Notes: generated by a model from the sequence alone, not told the origin. A DNA stretch of 5,111 nucleotides from an uncultured Mollicutes bacterium (GCA_900557675.1 USTO01000047.1:1-5111); one strand, 5' to 3'. Positions 1 to 5,111 are shown, counted from the stretch's first letter. A program made the numbers and translations.

Positions 1-34
1 AAAACCAAAAAAACAATTAATTTCCAAAAATATA

Positions 35-63
35 TTGCAAAAAAATATCTTTTATGATATCCT
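35..63 (+). promoter_or_regulatory. Predicted sigma-A promoter for the first surface-protein gene
   Basis: A TTGCAA -35 element (35-40) lies 17 bp before TATCCT (58-63). The -10 is preceded by TG one base upstream (TGA-TATCCT), an extended -10 arrangement. The -10 hexamer is imperfect, so the call relies on spacing, the extended motif and position just upstream of the gene. The predicted start, near 70, would leave a short leader of about 35 nt. The first 30 bases are A-rich and hold nothing else I can identify. Confidence 0.5.
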
Positions 64-76
64 TATTAATGTAGAA

Positions 77-87
77 GGGTAGTACCC
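77..87. repeat. Small perfect palindrome in the leader (GGGTA-G-TACCC)
   Basis: An 11-bp palindrome with 5-bp arms and a 1-base centre sits between the predicted transcription start and the ribosome binding site (AAGGAAAGGAAG, 88-99). A 1-base loop is too tight for a full RNA hairpin, so a DNA-binding site is as likely as a leader structure. It may also be chance. Confidence 0.25.
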
Positions 88-106
88 AAGGAAAGGAAGA
101 AAAAGA

Positions 107-1192
107 ATGAAAAAGAAGATTTTAGGAGTATTTAGTGTAATACTAGTCCTAACACTATGCATATTTGTATATAACCCCAAAGAAGTATCTGCAGGAGTAA
201 CAGATAATACCTGTAAACAAGTAGATGCCTACCTATACTTCTCAGACCAACAATGGGTAAGCACACTAGAAAAAGCAATGGGAAGTGGCGATAGCTATAC
301 CTATGAAACATGTAGTACATCAGAAGGAATGGATGCTAGTGGTGCTTGTAAAGGAACCGGAACCTTTAATATCGATTTTAGCGGTCTAAACATATCCGAT
401 AAAGCAACCATCGAAGCCGTAGAAGGATCAGGAAAAGTAATTCCAATAGGAGACTTAACCGATTTCTGGACTACAATGACTACTTTCGATGAAGGAACAA
501 CCGTAAAAAACGGAGCCCTATATGTAAGACACGGAGCTTGGTCAAATAAAGACCTAAGTAACCAAAATTCTAAAAACGGAATATTTACAGTACCCGAACT
601 AAGTAAAGCAAGTCTAACAGGAATATCAACAGTAACCAATGCCACATTCAAAAAAGTAAATAAAAATTTACAAGGAACATTCAAAGCCAAAAGAATCTAC
701 AAAAAAGCCGATGTAAACAATATGAAAACAAACGGTAACGTAGTATATAGAAAGAACGATGCTGGCAAGTTTATAGATGCAAATAATAACGTTGTAGATG
801 CAAATTCAGATGCAAGAGAAGCAATAATATATGCACCAATGCTATACAAAATGACTTTCAATATTTGTGATGAACCCGAAGTAAAAAATCCAACCCTAAC
901 AATAAGATACTGGTATGATGAAGTAGGAGGAAAAACCGCTGCCCCTACTTATAGTAAAGAAGAAAAAGCCGGTAATAAATACGATGTAACATCACCAAGT
1001 ATTAACGGCTACTCACCAGATAAAGACGTTGTAAGAGGAACAATGCCTGATGAAGACGTTATAGTAGATGTAATATACACTCCAAAAACAGGAGCAGCAG
1101 CAATGGGCTTTATATGGTTTATAGGCCTAGGAGCATTAGGTTATGGTATCTATTACTATAATAGAACTACAAGACAAGAGGAAGAATTATAA
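107..1192 (+). CDS. Secreted surface protein with MucBP-like domain and TPKTG/transmembrane C-terminal anchor
   Basis: Predicted extracellular protein of 361 aa held at the cell surface; specific function not recognised. Residues 1-29 form a signal peptide: KKK, a hydrophobic core, then VSA before Gly30 (AXA-type cleavage). Residues 30-255 show no family I know and carry four cysteines (C36, C69, C81, C254) that could form disulfides. Residues ~262-325 (LTIRYWYD...Y.V.SP.I.GY.....V.GTM...D..V.VIY) follow the MucBP / repeat-adhesin pattern, a beta-rich module of Gram-positive surface proteins. Residues 325-329 read TPKTG, followed by a hydrophobic helix (~333-350) and the short tail NRTTRQEEEL. 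This resembles a variant LPXTG sortase signal, though the tail is less basic than usual, so a plain membrane anchor is possible. The ATG has a purine-rich RBS 7-10 bp upstream. The gene is monocistronic, with a terminator directly after its stop. Secretion is well supported; the adhesin role is inferred. Confidence 0.85.
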   Translation: MKKKILGVFSVILVLTLCIFVYNPKEVSAGVTDNTCKQVDAYLYFSDQQWVSTLEKAMGSGDSYTYETCSTSEGMDASGACKGTGTFNIDFSGLNISDKATIEAVEGSGKVIPIGDLTDFWTTMTTFDEGTTVKNGALYVRHGAWSNKDLSNQNSKNGIFTVPELSKASLTGISTVTNATFKKVNKNLQGTFKAKRIYKKADVNNMKTNGNVVYRKNDAGKFIDANNNVVDANSDAREAIIYAPMLYKMTFNICDEPEVKNPTLTIRYWYDEVGGKTAAPTYSKEEKAGNKYDVTSPSINGYSPDKDVVRGTMPDEDVIVDVIYTPKTGAAAMGFIWFIGLGALGYGIYYYNRTTRQEEEL

Positions 1193-1194
1193 TA

Positions 1195-1219
1195 AAGGGA
1201 ACTAAGGTTCTCTTTTTTT
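1195..1219 (+). terminator. Intrinsic terminator of the first surface-protein gene
   Basis: Stem AAGGGAAC (1195-1202) pairs with GTTCTCTT (1207-1214), with one G-U wobble and a TAAG tetraloop, and runs into a T7 tract (1213-1219). It begins 2 bp after the stop codon of the gene ending at 1192. Confidence 0.85.
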
Positions 1220-1226
1220 CTTAAAT

Positions 1227-1248
1227 AAAAAAAGAGGGAAGTTTCCCT
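1227..1248 (-). terminator. Intrinsic terminator of the minus-strand antitoxin genes
   Basis: The perfect arms AGGGAA (1235-1240) and TTCCCT (1243-1248) form a hairpin. Read on the minus strand, it is followed by C and seven T (complement of 1227-1234). It faces the plus-strand terminator across a few bases, as expected between convergent transcripts. It overlaps the last codon of the toxin remnant, so it is probably the original terminator of the complete toxin-antitoxin operon. Confidence 0.8.
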
Positions 1249-1318
1249 ATTTATTAAACAAGTCGCTATGACTACCCATTGCAAAAAGTAATAATATTAA
1301 TTCATTATCTTGTATTAT
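1247..1318 (-). pseudogene. C-terminal remnant of a YafQ/RelE-type toxin
   Basis: Read on the minus strand, 23 codons run from just after a TAG (1319-1321) to a TAG at 1247-1249: IIQDNELILLL, then FAMGSHSDLFNK. This matches the end of YafQ-family mRNA interferases, where an 'ELxLxLxRTGTHSDLF'-like strand carries the last catalytic His and a nearby Phe (H87 and F91 in E. coli YafQ). The GSH and DLF positions are kept, but AM replaces the usual RT. The expected N-terminal ~70 residues and a start codon are missing. The remnant overlaps the last 14 bases of the antitoxin gene in another frame, including its stop codon. The simplest reading is an internal deletion that removed most of the toxin and joined its tail to the end of the antitoxin gene. 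Family assignment is by motif only. Confidence 0.75.
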
Positions 1319-1592
1319 CTAAATCACCAATTAATTCCTTAATACTATGATATCTTTTTACATTTACTTTTCCATTTAGTATATCCTCACCCTCTTGTAA
1401 AGCCTCTAATAGTTCTTTACTTGGTTTAGGATTTACCACATCAAAAGGAACACCATCTCTATTTATTAATTGTTTAATAGCCATATTTACATAAGTGCTC
1501 ATATTTAACCCCAATTTGTTTAAAATCCCAGTTGCTACTTCTTTATCTTTTCTATCTACTTGCACACTTATAGCAGTTGTTAGACTTTCCAT
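1305..1592 (-). CDS. RelB/DinJ-family type II antitoxin (toxin partner lost)
   Basis: A 95-aa cytoplasmic DNA-binding antitoxin. In this family a ribbon-helix-helix N-terminus dimerises and binds the operon operator, while the C-terminal half wraps and neutralises a RelE/YafQ mRNA interferase. Residues 5-13 (TTAISVQVD) form the DNA-contacting strand. Residues 14-46 form the two helices, with the conserved 'I..KLGLnmStyVNmaikQli' pattern, followed by the family's 'GVPFDV' (47-52). Residues 55-95 are the variable toxin-binding region. Length is normal for DinJ proteins. The start is supported by AGAGGTG (1598-1604) 5 bp from ATG. Only a scar of the toxin follows, so the protein is an orphan that may act as a repressor or anti-addiction factor. 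The last few residues (DNTR) may come from the deletion junction. It lies 55 bp after the AbiEi-like gene, and I see no convincing promoter of its own, so co-transcription is likely. Confidence 0.9.
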   Translation of the reverse strand: MESLTTAISVQVDRKDKEVATGILNKLGLNMSTYVNMAIKQLINRDGVPFDVVNPKPSKELLEALQEGEDILNGKVNVKRYHSIKELIGDLDNTR

Positions 1593-1618
1593 AATTACAC
1601 CTCTTTCTTGGTTGAAAT

Positions 1619-1645
1619 AATATTAAAAAAAATGCTTTTAATATT
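1619..1645. repeat. Perfect 10-bp inverted repeat between the two antitoxin genes
   Basis: Arms AATATTAAAA (1619-1628) and TTTTAATATT (1636-1645) are exact inverted copies with a 7-base spacer. The repeat fills most of the 55-bp gap between the AbiEi-like stop and the RelB/DinJ-like start. Because it is all A and T, it would be a weak RNA hairpin, and no clean U-tract follows on the minus strand. It could be an operator for the ribbon-helix-helix antitoxin, a leaky terminator, or chance in AT-rich DNA. Confidence 0.45.
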
Positions 1646-1647
1646 TG

Positions 1648-2241
1648 CTATATAACTATTTCCATAAATTCCTTAACCTTATTATATATATTTAATTTCT
1701 TTGCATATTCATATAACTTTTTAGTATCCTTTTTTTGAACTTTGTAGTATTCATTAAAGGCATATTTTAAATATTCTAAATATACCTTATTCTTACGTTT
1801 AATTAAATCACAAAGACATCTCTCTACATCATAACATTTTATAACTCTTCCTTGGGGACTTTTAATGTGAATTAACCCCAATTCATATTGCTCATCAGAA
1901 ACGTAGTATAATTTAACCTTTTCTTCGTTCCTCAAAGAGCCACTATAATTTTTTTTGACCGTAATATCATATTCCATTGGAACCCTCTCACATAAATCAT
2001 TAAAATATAAAGAGGTTAAATGAGAATAAACAGCATAATTATTACTATAAATTAAATTAAAATATTCATCTCCCCAACAATCTTTTAAAACATATAAACC
2101 AATTTTAACTCTTTCAATCAACTTCTTATCAATTAATCTTGTTAAAGTTATTCTAGGAATATTTAACTGATTTATTTCTTCGATTGTTATCGTATCACTA
2201 TTACTTTTCATATAATTAATTACTTTATTTTCATAATTCAT
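1648..2241 (-). CDS. AbiEi-family type IV antitoxin / transcriptional repressor (no AbiEii partner in window)
   Basis: A 197-aa cytoplasmic protein resembling AbiEi. In described AbiE systems this protein represses its own operon through an N-terminal winged helix, and its C-terminal domain counteracts the nucleotidyltransferase toxin AbiEii. Residues ~1-55 form the winged helix (IEEINQLNIPRITLTRLIDKKLIERVKIGLYV), with the typical 'L...GLIxRvxrGlYv' wing. Residues 72-88 (YSHLTSLYF.DL.ERVP) match the family's 'YSH.TALyl.gLsdR.P'. Residues 137-152 (YDVERCLCDLIKRKNK) match 'YD.ERTICDiIRsRnk'. Residues ~155-197 are the usual helical end ('YA..Y......L..YAK.LNI...V..(F/Y)'). AGGAGG sits 6 bp before ATG. 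No AbiEii gene follows; the next gene encodes a different antitoxin. It is either an orphan or has an unrelated or distant partner. Its promoter is covered by four repeat half-sites, which supports autorepression. Confidence 0.85.
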   Translation of the reverse strand: MNYENKVINYMKSNSDTITIEEINQLNIPRITLTRLIDKKLIERVKIGLYVLKDCWGDEYFNLIYSNNYAVYSHLTSLYFNDLCERVPMEYDITVKKNYSGSLRNEEKVKLYYVSDEQYELGLIHIKSPQGRVIKCYDVERCLCDLIKRKNKVYLEYLKYAFNEYYKVQKKDTKKLYEYAKKLNIYNKVKEFMEIVI

Positions 2242-2247
2242 AATGTT

Positions 2248-2253
2248 CCTCCT
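2248..2253 (-). promoter_or_regulatory. Shine-Dalgarno of the AbiEi-like gene, embedded in an operator half-site
   Basis: The minus strand reads ACAGGAGGAACATT directly before ATG. The other half-sites read ACAGGAACATT, so this copy differs by an extra GGA that creates AGGAGG, compensated by a shortened T run so that the outer arms keep their spacing. In the mRNA, UCCU upstream can pair with AGGA across a UAC loop, which may partly hide the site. The match to the start codon fixes translation at 2241. Confidence 0.75.
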
Positions 2254-2290
2254 GTAAGGAAAATTTTATGTTTTTCCTTTTTACAGGAAC

Positions 2291-2319
2291 ATTATATCAT
2301 CTATTTGTTCCTGTGTAAA
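2291..2319 (-). promoter_or_regulatory. Near-consensus sigma-A promoter of the AbiEi-like gene
   Basis: On the minus strand, TTTACA (-35, 2314-2319) is followed after 17 bp by TATAAT (-10, 2291-2296), with TG one base upstream (TGA-TATAAT, extended -10). Transcription would start near 2284, giving a leader of about 42 nt. One half-site (2304-2322) covers the -35 and another (2271-2293) covers the start point and the edge of the -10. A protein bound to these would block polymerase. A promoter this strong under such cover fits tight autorepression. Confidence 0.85.
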
Positions 2320-2394
2320 GGATTTTTTTAAATTTTTCCTTTTTACAGGAACATTTACCATCCTACTAGGTATATATTTTTTTCTCCAAACCTA

Positions 2395-2423
2395 TTGAAA
2401 TATAACCTAAGATATGCTAAAAT
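2395..2423 (+). promoter_or_regulatory. Sigma-A promoter of the large glycine-rich surface-protein gene
   Basis: TTGAAA (-35, 2395-2400) is separated by 17 bp from TAAAAT (-10, 2418-2423), with TG one base upstream (TGC-TAAAAT, extended -10). Transcription should begin near 2430, leaving a leader of about 25 nt that carries AGGAGG (2442-2447) 7 bp from ATG. The nearest operator half-site (2333-2355) ends about 40 bp upstream of the -35. This is too far for simple occlusion but close enough for looping or neighbour effects. Confidence 0.8.
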
Positions 2424-2454
2424 AATATTAGAGTAAAGAGTAGGAGGAACCTGT

Positions 2455-5016
2455 ATGAAAAATAAATATATAATAAAAGAAAGTTACTTACTAATAGTAA
2501 TAATCGTAGGAATATTATCACTATGTATGTATTCCTCTTTTGCCTTATTCTCCCTTGAAAAAACAACCAGTAAAGATATAGTAACTATGAAAGCAGCATC
2601 CAATATCGAAACCACTCTTAAAATATACGAATACAAAAAAGTAACCGTTCCCGCCGGATCTAATACCAGTGTAATGGTTAACGTAAATAACGATACTGGA
2701 GGAAGTATATATTACGGAGTATTCTATGAAATGGTATCTCCCAGTACCAAAACAGATGATATAGGTATATATAAAATAGATTGGAGTGAAAACGCTACTA
2801 GTGGTAGTATTACTAACGGTTCTATCTTACCCGTAGAACTATTAGTAATAAATAACACTAGTAGTGATATAACATTAAATATAGGTGTAGCAGGATCAGA
2901 CAGTAATGAACTAGGTTTAACAGATGGAAAAACCCTTATAACCGAAACCTTTAATACCGGAAATGAACCCAGTGGTGATGCCGGAGAAACCAAGACAACA
3001 ACAACAGATTATAACTTTGATATATCCAAAACAAATGGAGAAACCATAACTCTAAAACCCGGTACTCATAAACTAGAAGCTTGGGGAGCATCAGGAGTAT
3101 ATTCTAGTGCAAATCCAACAAGCTCTCACCCTAACGGATACGGAGGATATGCCAGTGGTACACTTACTCTAACTGAAAGCCTTAATGTAACCCTCTATAT
3201 AGGAGGAAGTCCTAATAGTAATAGTGATGTAAACTATGGAGGCTGGAATGGTGGCGGAGCCAGTTATGCAGGTTCAAGATATAACGATAACGGAGCAGGT
3301 GGTGGAGCCACTGATATATGCTTAACTCCTAGTAGTATAACTACAGATAGTTACCAAAGATATGTAAGAACATCAGCCTCTTATCTAAGTAGAATACTAG
3401 TAGCAGGTGGTGGAGGCGGTGGAAGAAGTAGTAACACTGCATCTAATGGAGGATACTTCAATACCTCAGGTGCTAATACCTATGTAGGGAGTCTTACCGC
3501 CGCCGGATCTAGTAGCGGAACATATCAATCTGGAGGCTTCGGTTACGGATCCAGTGGAACTGCTACTAGCGATGACAACGCCGGAGGAGGCGGAGGTTGG
3601 TATGGCGGAGCCACCAACGGAGACAGTTACGGAGGCGGAGGATCTTCCTTCGTATGGAGTACAGATACCGCTTCTAGTGTCCCTTCCGGTTATACTCCAA
3701 GTACTAAATACCAAATGACAAACGTTGTATACAATAAAGGAAATACCACTATGCCTAGTAGTACAAGTACTACCGGTACCGAAACAGGTCACTCAGGAGA
3801 TGGCCATATAAGAATAACCTCTACTATTAAAACAAGTACAGTACCTAGTATAGATACAAGTGCTATATCTATAGAAAAAGGACAAGTAATAGATCTATCT
3901 ACCCAAGTTACTTGTAAAGACAATGGAGCAGGCTGTAAGATAGTCTTAGTAAAGCCTGCTACTACAAAAGGCCTTACTAAGTCTACTACCGCCTTATATG
4001 TATTAGAAGATAATAATGGTAATAGATATAAATATAAGAAACGAGTAAATATAGCTACAAATGCAGCCAAACTAATAATGTCTCAAAGTAAAGGCAATGA
4101 ATGGGGTGCTAATGCCGAAGATGGTCTCTATGCTACTAATAGCTATACAGCCTCTGACGGTACTACCAAATATCACGATTATAGATATATAGGTGCTGAT
4201 CCCAATAACTATGTCTTGTTTAATAACGATATGTACCAAATAATAGGTGTCTTTGATGAAAATAGTCACGGTAAAAGTGGGCAGTATTTAATTAAGTTAA
4301 TAATGGCTAATACCTTAGGAGGGTATAGCTGGGGAGTACGTAATAGTTCTAATACTTCTGGTACTTATTCTAAGACTACCAATGACTGGACTGGTAATAC
4401 TAATGGAGTAAAAGCCAATCTAAATGTCTTATTCAATGAATATTTTGCAGGTAGTACTGATACTAGCAGTACTTATGGGGCTTGTTCTAATTGGACCTAC
4501 TTCTATTATGGTACTAATTATAGAACTAATGATTGCTCTGATATAGTCGGTTATGGAATAGATAGTAGTGCTTTAAATTCTATTGAAACAACTACTTGGT
4601 ATCTCTATGGAAGTGATACTAGTCAAAGTAAACAAAATTGGTATCTCTGTGAAAGAGGTGGAAACTCTTGTACGGGGGCTAATTCAGGTGCTTATAGTAC
4701 TACTACTGATGCTAAGATAGGCTTAATGTATTTAAGTGATTACTTATACGCCAGTAGTTATTATTCCGATACTGATACAACCAATCAAGATATTAATAGG
4801 TTCGGTAATAATAATTGGCTTTATAAAGGTTACGAACGGACACTAACTCCTGATTCCTCATCATCGTATAAGTCGTGGACGGTTAGGTATTATTCTGGCC
4901 TTGCAAATTATAGTGTGAGTGAATCCTATTCCATCCGCCCCACTTTCTATCTCAAATCTACTGTCTCTATATCAGGAGGGGATGGAACCTTTGACAATCC
5001 GTATATAATAGAATAA
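2455..5016 (+). CDS. Large secreted glycine-rich surface protein with TasA/SipW-like N-terminus and RPxxYLKS-type C-terminal domain
   Basis: An 853-aa exported protein of unknown function. A hydrophobic segment (~11-32, ending near SSFALFS) precedes a beta-rich region (~45-150: VPAGSNTSVMVNVNN...). This layout recalls SipW-processed TasA/camelysin proteins, but only loosely. Residues ~186-455 are a glycine-rich domain: YNFDISK...GTHKLEAWGASG, GGYASGTLTL, LYIGG, GGGATDI (283-289), LVAGGGGGG (315-323), GGGGGWYGG and final GHIRIT. This order matches the bacterial glycine-rich domain related to the ALK/LTK extracellular region. Residues ~460-530 form a small beta linker with a cysteine pair (487, 494). 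Residues ~537-853 form a C-terminal domain (AAKLIMSQSKGNEWG...GLY, NYVLFNNDMYQIIGVF, KIGLMYLSDYLYASS, NNWLY, then SIRPTFYLKSTVSISGGDGTFDNPYIIE) of a kind I recall from surface proteins of gut Bacilli/RF39 bacteria. There is no LPXTG, so the protein is either N-terminally anchored or released. The last ~60 codons use codons rare in the rest of the gene. AGGAGG and a strong promoter support the start. Confidence 0.85.
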   Translation: MKNKYIIKESYLLIVIIVGILSLCMYSSFALFSLEKTTSKDIVTMKAASNIETTLKIYEYKKVTVPAGSNTSVMVNVNNDTGGSIYYGVFYEMVSPSTKTDDIGIYKIDWSENATSGSITNGSILPVELLVINNTSSDITLNIGVAGSDSNELGLTDGKTLITETFNTGNEPSGDAGETKTTTTDYNFDISKTNGETITLKPGTHKLEAWGASGVYSSANPTSSHPNGYGGYASGTLTLTESLNVTLYIGGSPNSNSDVNYGGWNGGGASYAGSRYNDNGAGGGATDICLTPSSITTDSYQRYVRTSASYLSRILVAGGGGGGRSSNTASNGGYFNTSGANTYVGSLTAAGSSSGTYQSGGFGYGSSGTATSDDNAGGGGGWYGGATNGDSYGGGGSSFVWSTDTASSVPSGYTPSTKYQMTNVVYNKGNTTMPSSTSTTGTETGHSGDGHIRITSTIKTSTVPSIDTSAISIEKGQVIDLSTQVTCKDNGAGCKIVLVKPATTKGLTKSTTALYVLEDNNGNRYKYKKRVNIATNAAKLIMSQSKGNEWGANAEDGLYATNSYTASDGTTKYHDYRYIGADPNNYVLFNNDMYQIIGVFDENSHGKSGQYLIKLIMANTLGGYSWGVRNSSNTSGTYSKTTNDWTGNTNGVKANLNVLFNEYFAGSTDTSSTYGACSNWTYFYYGTNYRTNDCSDIVGYGIDSSALNSIETTTWYLYGSDTSQSKQNWYLCERGGNSCTGANSGAYSTTTDAKIGLMYLSDYLYASSYYSDTDTTNQDINRFGNNNWLYKGYERTLTPDSSSSYKSWTVRYYSGLANYSVSESYSIRPTFYLKSTVSISGGDGTFDNPYIIE

Positions 5017-5034
5017 CAGAAAGGAGTAATATTA

Positions 5035-5111
5035 GTGAGTAAAAAGAAAATTATTGTAATAATATCTATATTATTAGTAAGTATTACTATAATAGTAATA
5101 GGCTTTAACTC
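5035..5111 (+). CDS. Start of a membrane-anchored protein gene, GTG start, cut by the window end
   Basis: A GTG codon follows AGAAAGGAG (5018-5026) with 8 bp spacing, and no other start codon fits that site. The visible 25 codons read (M)SKKKIIVIISILLVSIT, then IIVIGFN: a lysine-rich start and one long hydrophobic helix, typical of a signal peptide or signal anchor. The gene begins 18 bp after the previous stop with no terminator between, so it is likely co-transcribed with the large surface protein. A sortase, a signal peptidase or another surface protein would all look like this at the N-terminus; nothing visible decides between them. Confidence 0.7.
   Translation, partial: MSKKKIIVIISILLVSITIIVIGFN

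Larger units (their letters stand above)
2242..2365. repeat. Tandem ~62-bp operator units, each with a pair of inverted half-sites
   Basis: Two exact 23-bp direct copies lie at 2271-2293 and 2333-2355 (core TTCCTTTTTACAGGAACAT). Two degenerate inverted copies lie at 2242-2263 (AATGTTCCT...AAGGAAAA) and about 2304-2322 (TGTTCCTGTGTAAAGGA, 2 mismatches in 17). The order is inverted-direct-inverted-direct, and both pairs repeat with exactly 62 bp offset, about six helical turns. The similarity continues past the half-sites (TATCATC-TA at 2295-2303 versus TACCATCCTA at 2356-2365), so the whole unit looks tandemly duplicated. Each half-site is itself a partial palindrome (TTCCT...AGGAA). Described AbiEi proteins bind inverted repeats in their own promoter, so this is the predicted operator array of the adjacent AbiEi-like gene. 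Confidence 0.8.

Noticed and set aside
132..690. Minus-strand open frames opposite the first surface-protein gene (62 and 129 codons)
   Set aside because: They lie wholly opposite a well-supported secreted-protein gene, lack ribosome binding sites, and encode hydrophobic sequences with no recognisable domain.
1234..1592. RelB/DinJ-like gene considered as a complete toxin-antitoxin operon
   Set aside because: The reading frame after the antitoxin is only 23 codons from stop to stop and has no N-terminal toxin part; the terminator follows at once.
2242..2365. Regular repeats considered as a CRISPR array or replication iterons
   Set aside because: There are only four half-sites in alternating orientation, overlapping a promoter, with no unique equal-length spacers and no cas or replication initiator gene nearby.
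3406..3422. Run of six GG pairs, possible two-tier G-quadruplex
   Set aside because: It is explained by six consecutive glycine GGN codons in the glycine-rich domain; no independent sign of a structural role.
3285..3660. Glycine-rich stretches considered as collagen-like repeats
   Set aside because: There is no sustained Gly-X-Y period; the spacing and the GGGATDI and LVAGGGGGG landmarks fit the glycine-rich domain instead.
2724..4269. Minus-strand open frames opposite the large surface-protein gene (65 to 108 codons)
   Set aside because: They are by-products of biased Gly/Ser/Thr codons on the other strand, with no RBS, promoter or recognisable product.

Overview
The window looks like chromosomal DNA from an AT-rich, low-GC Gram-positive (Bacillota) bacterium, most likely a gut Bacilli/RF39-type lineage. 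This rests on strong AGGAGG-type ribosome binding sites, consensus sigma-A promoters with extended -10 elements, U-tract terminators, AGA/AGT/ATA-rich codon use, TGG for Trp with no internal TGA, and the type of surface proteins present. The taxonomic placement is inference; no marker gene is present.

Layout. (1) 1-1250: a promoter and one gene for a secreted, cell-surface-anchored protein with a signal peptide, a MucBP-like domain and a TPKTG-plus-membrane-helix tail. It ends at an intrinsic terminator that faces a second terminator from the opposite strand. (2) 1247-2241, minus strand: an AbiEi-like antitoxin/repressor gene, then a RelB/DinJ-family antitoxin gene, then a remnant of about 23 codons that keeps the GSHSDLF C-terminus of a YafQ/RelE-type toxin. 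Neither antitoxin has an intact toxin in this window. (3) 2242-2454: a divergent control region with two tandem ~62-bp units. Each unit holds a pair of inverted half-sites, and they overlie a near-consensus promoter for the AbiEi-like gene. A second promoter reads rightwards. (4) 2455-5016: a large secreted or membrane-anchored glycine-rich surface protein (853 aa) with a SipW/TasA-like N-terminus, a glycine-rich domain and a C-terminal domain ending in an RPxxYLKS...GDGT..NPY signature. (5) 5035-5111: the start of a GTG-initiated gene with an N-terminal membrane helix, 18 bp downstream and probably in the same operon.

How it may work together. The AbiEi-like protein is predicted to repress its own promoter through the four half-sites. 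The outermost site lies about 40 bp upstream of the -35 of the surface-protein promoter, so the same protein could affect that gene too (inference). The best-supported unusual features are two antitoxins without toxins, a visible toxin scar, a duplicated operator one of whose half-sites contains the Shine-Dalgarno sequence, and a codon-use shift in the last ~180 bp of the large surface gene.
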